9,490 bases of DNA from CBDUBU01 sp965365465. Its GTDB lineage: Bacteria; Bacteroidota; Rhodothermia; Rhodothermales; DASSAV01. Positions within the stretch are counted from its first letter, which is position 1; each line of letters opens with the position of its first letter. Of the stretch, positions 5,502 through 9,490 are shown in pieces. The stretch spans positions 1-9,490 of the forward strand of contig CBDUBU010000148.1 of the NCBI GenBank assembly GCA_965365465.1, read 5' to 3'. A program made the position numbers and the translations under genes. The notes below the pieces were generated by a model that saw only the letters and a program-made list of their open reading frames with translations, was not told the origin of the DNA and searched no databases.

Positions 5502-8021
5502 ATGGCGTTCGCCTGGCGCCTGTGCATCCACCGAATTGCCGTATCTGTTTTGAACGTCCACGTCGCGCTTCCGCTTCCGGTCAATCAGCTTTATACCTAC
5601 GTCGTGCCGGAGCCGCTCCGGGACGACGCACAGGCAGGCGCACGGGTGCTGGTCCCCTTCGGACGGCGCCGCCTTACCGGGGTCATTGTGGAACACGCCT
5701 GCGAGGATCCCGACGGACGGCGGCTCAAATCCGTGCTCGACGTGCTGGACGAGCGGCCGTCGCTCTCAGAGGAACTGCTCCGGTTGACGCGCTGGATGGC
5801 GGATTACTACGTGTGCGGCTGGGGAGAGGTTATCAAGGCCGCGCTTCCCTCAGGAACGGAGGTCGAAAGCAAGCGGCGCATCTCCCGCACCGGCGCAGCG
5901 CCGGGTAAGTGGGAAAACCATGCTGCCGCCCGCGCCGTCCTGCGCTACCTCGAAACCCACGACGATGCCACGCTGATCTCCCTGAAACAGGAAGCGAAAA
6001 ACATCTCGCTGGCGCTTCTCCGCCGCATGGAAGCAGACGGCGTGATCGAGATGGAGGTCACGCTGCGCCGGCCAAAGGTGCGCGTCCGGTATGAAAAGCG
6101 CCTGCGGCTGGCGCCCGCCTTTCAAACGCCGAATGCCGCCAGAGACCTGAAAGCGCAACTGCGCGGCGCAAAACAGATCGCAATCATCGAGGCGCTGGCG
6201 GCCTCGGCCTTGCAGGGAGAACCCGAACCCCGGCAGTCCGAAGTGTGCGCACAGACCGGCGCGACGGCCGCTACCATCCGCAGCCTGGTTGAAAAAGGCA
6301 TGATCGAGGCGGTAGAACGGGAGATGTTCCGGTCTCCGCTGGCTGGTCTGGACGGAAAGCAGGCGCCTGCCCCGGCGCACGCCCTGCACGACGCGCAGCG
6401 CCGGGCGCTGGAAAAGATCACCAGCGCGGTCGAGGCGCAGCGTTTCGAGACGTTTCTGCTCCACGGAGTTACGGGCAGCGGCAAGACCGAGGTATACATC
6501 GAGGCGCTCAAACAGGTGCTGGGACAGGGAAAAACCGGTATCATCCTCGTCCCGGAGATCGCCCTGACGCCGCAGACGGTGCGGCGTTTCCGCGCCCACT
6601 TCGGAGACCAGATTGCGGTGCTGCACTCGCGCATGAGCCTGGGCGAGCGCTTCGACGCATGGCGGCAGTTACGGAGCGGTGTCTTTTCGGTCGTGATCGG
6701 CCCGCGCTCTGCTGTGCTGGCTCCACTATCAAACCTGGGGCTGGTCGTCGTCGACGAGGAGCACGAAACATCCTATAAGCAGTTCGATCCGGCCCCGCGC
6801 TACCATGCCCGCGATGTAGCCGTGATGCGCGCTCACATGAATGGGGCGGTCTGCGTGCTCGGTTCGGCCACGCCCAGCCTCGAAAGTTATACCAACGCGC
6901 ACGCGGGGAAGTACACGCTGCTGGCAATGCCCGAACGGGTGCCGGTTCCGGGGAGCCGGGCGGCTGCGCTGCCGGAGGTGCGGGTCGTCGACCTGACCCT
7001 GGAGAAGAAGAAACACCGGCTGGAGGGTAGCCTTTCAGAGCCGCTGCGCGAAGCGATCGCCGCGCGGCTGGAACGCAAGGAGCAAACGATCCTGCTCCAG
7101 AACCGGCGCGGCTATGCCCCCGTCATCGAATGCGAATCGTGCGGGTGGTCTCCGCTGTGCTTCGACTGCTCGGTTACGATGACCTACCACAAGGCCCGGA
7201 ACCACCTGCGCTGCCACTACTGCGGGCGCACCCAGCGTATGCCGCAGGTCTGCCCCCGGTGCAGCGACAAAGACCTGGCCCGCCTGGGTATGGGCACCCA
7301 GCGCGTTGAGGAAGAACTGACCGGTCTCTTTCCGGAAGCGCGCATCCTGCGCATGGATCTGGATACCACAGGCCGCAAGAATGCCCACCACAAACTGCTC
7401 GATCAGTTCGGCAAGGGAGAGGCCGACATCCTGCTCGGCACGCAGATGGTAGCCAAAGGGCTGGACTTCGGGCGTGTCACGCTGGTCGGCGTCATCAATG
7501 CCGATGCCGGGATGCTGCTGCCGGACTTCCGCGCAGAGGAGCGCACGTTTCAACTGCTCACGCAGGTGGCAGGACGCGCCGGAAGGGCGGCGCTGCGCGG
7601 GGAGGTGATCCTGCAAACACGCAATCCGAAAAGTCCCGCCCTGCGCTTTGCCTGCGAACACGACTATGTGGGGTTTGCGGAATCCGTCCTGCCGGATCGG
7701 AACCAGTTCGGCTACCCTCCGTTCGGGCGCGTCGTCGGGGTGGAGTTTCGCGGACCCTCCGAAAAATCGGTCGAGAAGGTAGCCGTCGACTGGACGGCGC
7801 TGCTGCGGGAGCAGGCCGACGACTTGCAGGTGCTCGGGCCGCAGCCTGCCTTCATCGGGCGCATCAAGCGCCAGTACCGCTACCACACCCTCATCAAGAC
7901 CAGCCGCTACTATCGCAGCGCCGACTTGCAGCGCCTGCTCCGCGAAACCTCGGAAAGGTTCGGCTCCCCTCCGGCTCACCACCGCATTGCCATCGACGTA
8001 GATGCTGCCGCGCTGTTCTGA
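5502..8021 (+). CDS. priA: Primosomal protein N' (replication restart helicase PriA)
   Basis: A 3'-to-5' superfamily 2 DNA helicase that recognises stalled forks and reloads the replicative helicase. The 839 residues run in order. First come the 3'-DNA-binding domain (about 19-120, opening VHVALPLPVNQLYTYVVP) and a winged-helix region (about 140-275). Next are Walker A GVTGSGKTE (322-330), the DEEH box (418-421) and SATPS (455-459). Eight zinc cysteines follow at 544, 547, 553, 556, 571, 574, 584 and 587. Motif V TQMVAKGLDF (647-656), motif VI QVAGRAGR (688-695) and the C-terminal domain complete it. All catalytic and zinc-binding residues are present. Family members usually begin just before the VHVALP segment, so a TTG at 5550 (giving MNVHVALP) is a good alternative to the ATG at 5502. 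Neither has a clear Shine-Dalgarno. It is longer than E. coli PriA (732) because the region before the helicase core is larger. Confidence 0.96.
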   Translation: MAFAWRLCIHRIAVSVLNVHVALPLPVNQLYTYVVPEPLRDDAQAGARVLVPFGRRRLTGVIVEHACEDPDGRRLKSVLDVLDERPSLSEELLRLTRWMADYYVCGWGEVIKAALPSGTEVESKRRISRTGAAPGKWENHAAARAVLRYLETHDDATLISLKQEAKNISLALLRRMEADGVIEMEVTLRRPKVRVRYEKRLRLAPAFQTPNAARDLKAQLRGAKQIAIIEALAASALQGEPEPRQSEVCAQTGATAATIRSLVEKGMIEAVEREMFRSPLAGLDGKQAPAPAHALHDAQRRALEKITSAVEAQRFETFLLHGVTGSGKTEVYIEALKQVLGQGKTGIILVPEIALTPQTVRRFRAHFGDQIAVLHSRMSLGERFDAWRQLRSGVFSVVIGPRSAVLAPLSNLGLVVVDEEHETSYKQFDPAPRYHARDVAVMRAHMNGAVCVLGSATPSLESYTNAHAGKYTLLAMPERVPVPGSRAAALPEVRVVDLTLEKKKHRLEGSLSEPLREAIAARLERKEQTILLQNRRGYAPVIECESCGWSPLCFDCSVTMTYHKARNHLRCHYCGRTQRMPQVCPRCSDKDLARLGMGTQRVEEELTGLFPEARILRMDLDTTGRKNAHHKLLDQFGKGEADILLGTQMVAKGLDFGRVTLVGVINADAGMLLPDFRAEERTFQLLTQVAGRAGRAALRGEVILQTRNPKSPALRFACEHDYVGFAESVLPDRNQFGYPPFGRVVGVEFRGPSEKSVEKVAVDWTALLREQADDLQVLGPQPAFIGRIKRQYRYHTLIKTSRYYRSADLQRLLRETSERFGSPPAHHRIAIDVDAAALF

Positions 8022-8138
8022 CACGGGCCTCTTGCGCCTGGGGGCCAGTGAGGGTTTCAAAGGAAAGCAGGCTTTTCCATCTCGGCCGCCACGATGCTGT
8101 CGCACCATCTGCAGAGCGTTCGGAAGACGAATTTTGTT

Positions 8139-8146
8139 TAACTTTG
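8139..8146 (+). promoter_or_regulatory. Bacteroidota-type -7 promoter element (TAACTTTG)
   Basis: TAACTTTG matches the TAnnTTTG consensus for the -7 box of Bacteroidota-type primary sigma factors exactly. It sits 63 bases before the DUF1080 start codon, in the right orientation. No clear TTTG -33 box was found about 19-21 bases upstream; TTCG at 8119-8122 is the nearest. It supports the lineage guess and an independent promoter for the lipoprotein gene. Confidence 0.45.
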
Positions 8147-8201
8147 GAGAGTGTAATCACCCTGTGTAAAGCCTGAACATCCCAAAGAGGAGCACACTCT
8201 C
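8147..8201 (+). repeat. 8-bp inverted repeat spanning the leader of the DUF1080 gene
   Basis: GAGAGTGT (8147-8154) and ACACTCTC (8194-8201) are perfect inverted copies. The right arm ends on the base before the GTG start. The 39-base interval holds the Shine-Dalgarno AGAGGAG (8186-8192). In RNA this would tie the ribosome site into a loop; in DNA it could be two half-sites. Whether the left arm is transcribed depends on the exact start site after the -7 box. Confidence 0.4.
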
Positions 8202-8897
8202 GTGAAAAACCTCATTATTCTGTGCGTGCTTGCAGTCGTCGGTCTGTCCTGCGCCTCTGAACGCCAGCCTGTAGAACTTTTCAACGGGAAGGATCTGACT
8301 GGCTGGCATGTAGACGTTCCCGCGATGGATAGCGACCCGAACGTAAAAAGCCCCTTCCTTGTTCGTGACGGCTTGCTCGTCAGTATGGGCGAACCCAACG
8401 GCCACCTCATCACAGACGAGGTTTATGAAAACTACCGGCTGGAGGTGCAGTACCGCTTTGCCGGAGAGCCTGGAAACTGCGGCGTCCTCGTTTATGCTTC
8501 GACGCCGAGAGCGCTGTACGAAATGTTCCCCAGGTCGATCGAGGTGCAAATGATGCACGAAAACGCCGGCGACTTCTGGTGCATCGTCGAGGACATTACC
8601 GTGCCCAACATGGAAGACCGGCGGGGGCCCAGGGAGAACTGGGGGATCACGGAAGGCAAGGAGCGCCGCATTCTCAACCTGACGGACGGATCCGAAAACC
8701 CCGTAGGGGAATGGAATACCATGGTCATAGAAGTCCTGGGCAACGCCATCAAAGTCTGGGTCAACGGGGATCTGGTGAACTATGGGGAGGACGCGACGGC
8801 AAGCAAGGGCCAGATCGCTCTGCAAGCGGAGGGGGCCGAGGTTGAGTTCCGGCAGGTGCGGCTGACGCCCATCACGGCTTTCAGCGACGAAATGTGA
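8202..8897 (+). CDS. DUF1080 (3-keto-disaccharide hydrolase-like) lipoprotein
   Basis: A 231-residue secreted protein with a lipoprotein signal: a short basic start, hydrophobic 4-15 and a cysteine at 17 in VVGLSCAS. This is a relaxed lipobox of the sort accepted in Bacteroidota. The rest is one DUF1080 domain, a concanavalin-like beta-sandwich. Its hallmarks are ELFNGKDLTGW (25-35), FLVRDGLLVSMG (52-63), ITDEVYENYRLEVQYRF (70-86), NCGVLVYAS (92-100), SIEVQMMHENAGDFWC (112-127), GEWNTMVIEV (169-178) and KGQIALQAEGAEVEFRQVRL (202-221). Members of the family act on 3-keto-glycosides or glycans in the periplasm; the substrate here cannot be read from sequence. The GTG start at 8202 is fixed by AGAGGAG at 8186-8192. 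It appears monocistronic, with its own promoter element and a strong terminator. Confidence 0.9.
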   Translation: MKNLIILCVLAVVGLSCASERQPVELFNGKDLTGWHVDVPAMDSDPNVKSPFLVRDGLLVSMGEPNGHLITDEVYENYRLEVQYRFAGEPGNCGVLVYASTPRALYEMFPRSIEVQMMHENAGDFWCIVEDITVPNMEDRRGPRENWGITEGKERRILNLTDGSENPVGEWNTMVIEVLGNAIKVWVNGDLVNYGEDATASKGQIALQAEGAEVEFRQVRLTPITAFSDEM

Positions 8898-8924
8898 GAC
8901 CGTCGTGCGCCATGTCTGCATGAA

Positions 8925-8956
8925 GAAGCCCGGCGCTGAGACCAGCGCCGGGCTTC
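8925..8956. terminator. Strong intrinsic terminator between convergent genes
   Basis: GAAGCCCGGCGCTG (8925-8938) pairs perfectly with CAGCGCCGGGCTTC (8943-8956): a 14-bp GC-rich stem on a 4-base loop (AGAC), followed on the + strand by CTTTG. It lies 27 bases after the DUF1080 stop and 25 bases beyond the end of the convergent chemotaxis gene. It probably serves both strands, although the T-tract is short on each side. Confidence 0.85.
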
Positions 8957-8981
8957 CTTTGTCATCTATCGCTGTTCAATG

Positions 8982-9490
8982 TTAGCGGCCAAAGGCAGGC
9001 ATACCGACAGCCGCTCCGTCGCCCGCAACGCAACGCTGTTCGTCTTCACTGCGCTGTAAATCGGCATCTATCTTGAAGCGCCCTACCAGGTTTCGAAGTT
9101 CCTCCGTCACTTGCGTCAGTCCATTCGCAGACCAGGCAATCTGCCCGACGCCCTGCGCAGACTCCTGCGTCACCGTCGAGATGGCCTCAACCGAACGCGA
9201 GATCTGCTCGCTTGTAGTCGATTGCTGCTCGCTCGCTGCCGCTATCTGCGTAATGGTGTCTACCGTGTCCTGGGCCTGCCTGACTACCCGCTCGAGCGCA
9301 TCTCCGGCCTGGTCTGCCAGCGCTATGCCATCTGCCACCCGATCCGTACCCTGTTTCATTGCGTGGACAGCTTCCTCTGTTTCCCGCTGGATCGCCTGAA
9401 TCATAAGAGCGATCTCTTTGGTGGCGCCGGTAGAGCGCTCGGCCAGTTTGCGCACCTCCTCGGCTACGACGGCAAAGCCGCGACCCTGCT
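8982..9490 (-). CDS. Methyl-accepting chemotaxis protein, C-terminal signalling domain (partial)
   Basis: This is the cytoplasmic tail of a chemoreceptor that controls the CheA kinase through CheW. The frame is open to the window edge, so the sensor, membrane and HAMP parts lie outside; about 169 residues are seen. The hairpin-tip region reads GRGFAVVAEEVRKLAERS, the most conserved stretch of the family, near 9430-9485. The descending helix follows, with heptad-like coiled coil and glutamine/serine-rich methylation-type segments (IAAASEQQSTTSEQIS, then ESAQGVGQIAWSANGLTQV). It ends with LRNLVGRFKID and a short 30-residue tail rich in charged residues and glycine. No CheR-tethering pentapeptide is evident at the C-terminus (it ends GMPAFGR). 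The GTG at 9455 is internal, not a start. Confidence 0.96.
   Translation of the reverse strand, partial: QGRGFAVVAEEVRKLAERSTGATKEIALMIQAIQRETEEAVHAMKQGTDRVADGIALADQAGDALERVVRQAQDTVDTITQIAAASEQQSTTSEQISRSVEAISTVTQESAQGVGQIAWSANGLTQVTEELRNLVGRFKIDADLQRSEDEQRCVAGDGAAVGMPAFGR

Noticed and set aside
4764..5696. Minus-strand open frame of 310 codons
   Set aside because: It covers rpe and the front of priA in antisense; the + strand proteins are unmistakable and this one has no recognisable motif.
7035..8108. Minus-strand open frame of 357 codons
   Set aside because: Antisense to the zinc-binding and helicase motif region of priA; no domain visible.
8157..8921. Minus-strand open frame of 254 codons
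   Set aside because: Exact shadow of the DUF1080 lipoprotein gene; the + strand has a ribosome site, signal peptide and domain.

Overview
The window (about 60% GC by eye) looks like chromosomal DNA from a free-living, respiring, motile Gram-negative bacterium. The best guess for lineage is Rhodothermota/Bacteroidota. The basis is a perfect TAnnTTTG-type -7 element before one lipoprotein gene, a DUF1080 lipoprotein (a family abundant in Bacteroidota, Rhodothermota and Planctomycetota), single-chain GcvP, and nuoH standing apart from other nuo genes. This assignment is an inference. Nothing in the window is a marker gene, and there is no tRNA, rRNA, transposase, phage gene or CRISPR array.

Layout. 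(1) Bases 1-984 hold the C-terminal third of glycine dehydrogenase GcvP, cut by the window edge. (2) Bases 985-1329 are an AT-richer intergenic stretch with an imperfect hairpin and a weak promoter candidate. (3) Bases 1330-4431 are a tight three-gene unit on the + strand. It encodes a membrane-anchored N-acetylmuramoyl-L-alanine amidase, an actin-family ATPase that most closely recalls MamK, and complex I subunit NuoH. The first two genes overlap by 23 bases and the next two are separated by two bases. (4) Bases 4432-4796 are non-coding and unusually rich in inverted and direct repeats, including a CTCCCTCCGAGGGAGG module that looks like a dispersed intergenic repeat. (5) Bases 4797-8021 hold rpe (ribulose-phosphate 3-epimerase) and priA (primosomal helicase), 30 bases apart and probably co-transcribed. 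(6) Bases 8139-8956 are a self-contained transcription unit: promoter, an 8-bp inverted repeat around the leader, a DUF1080 lipoprotein, and a strong 14-bp-stem terminator. (7) Bases 8982-9490 on the - strand are the C-terminal end of a methyl-accepting chemotaxis protein, converging on that terminator.

Most genes are housekeeping: one-carbon metabolism, respiration, pentose phosphate pathway and replication restart. The notable element is the middle unit. A MamK-type cytoskeletal ATPase, best known from magnetosome alignment, is translationally coupled to a septal-type cell-wall amidase, with no magnetosome gene in view. This suggests a cell-wall or envelope-positioning role for a MamK-family filament. 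It is the observation most worth following.
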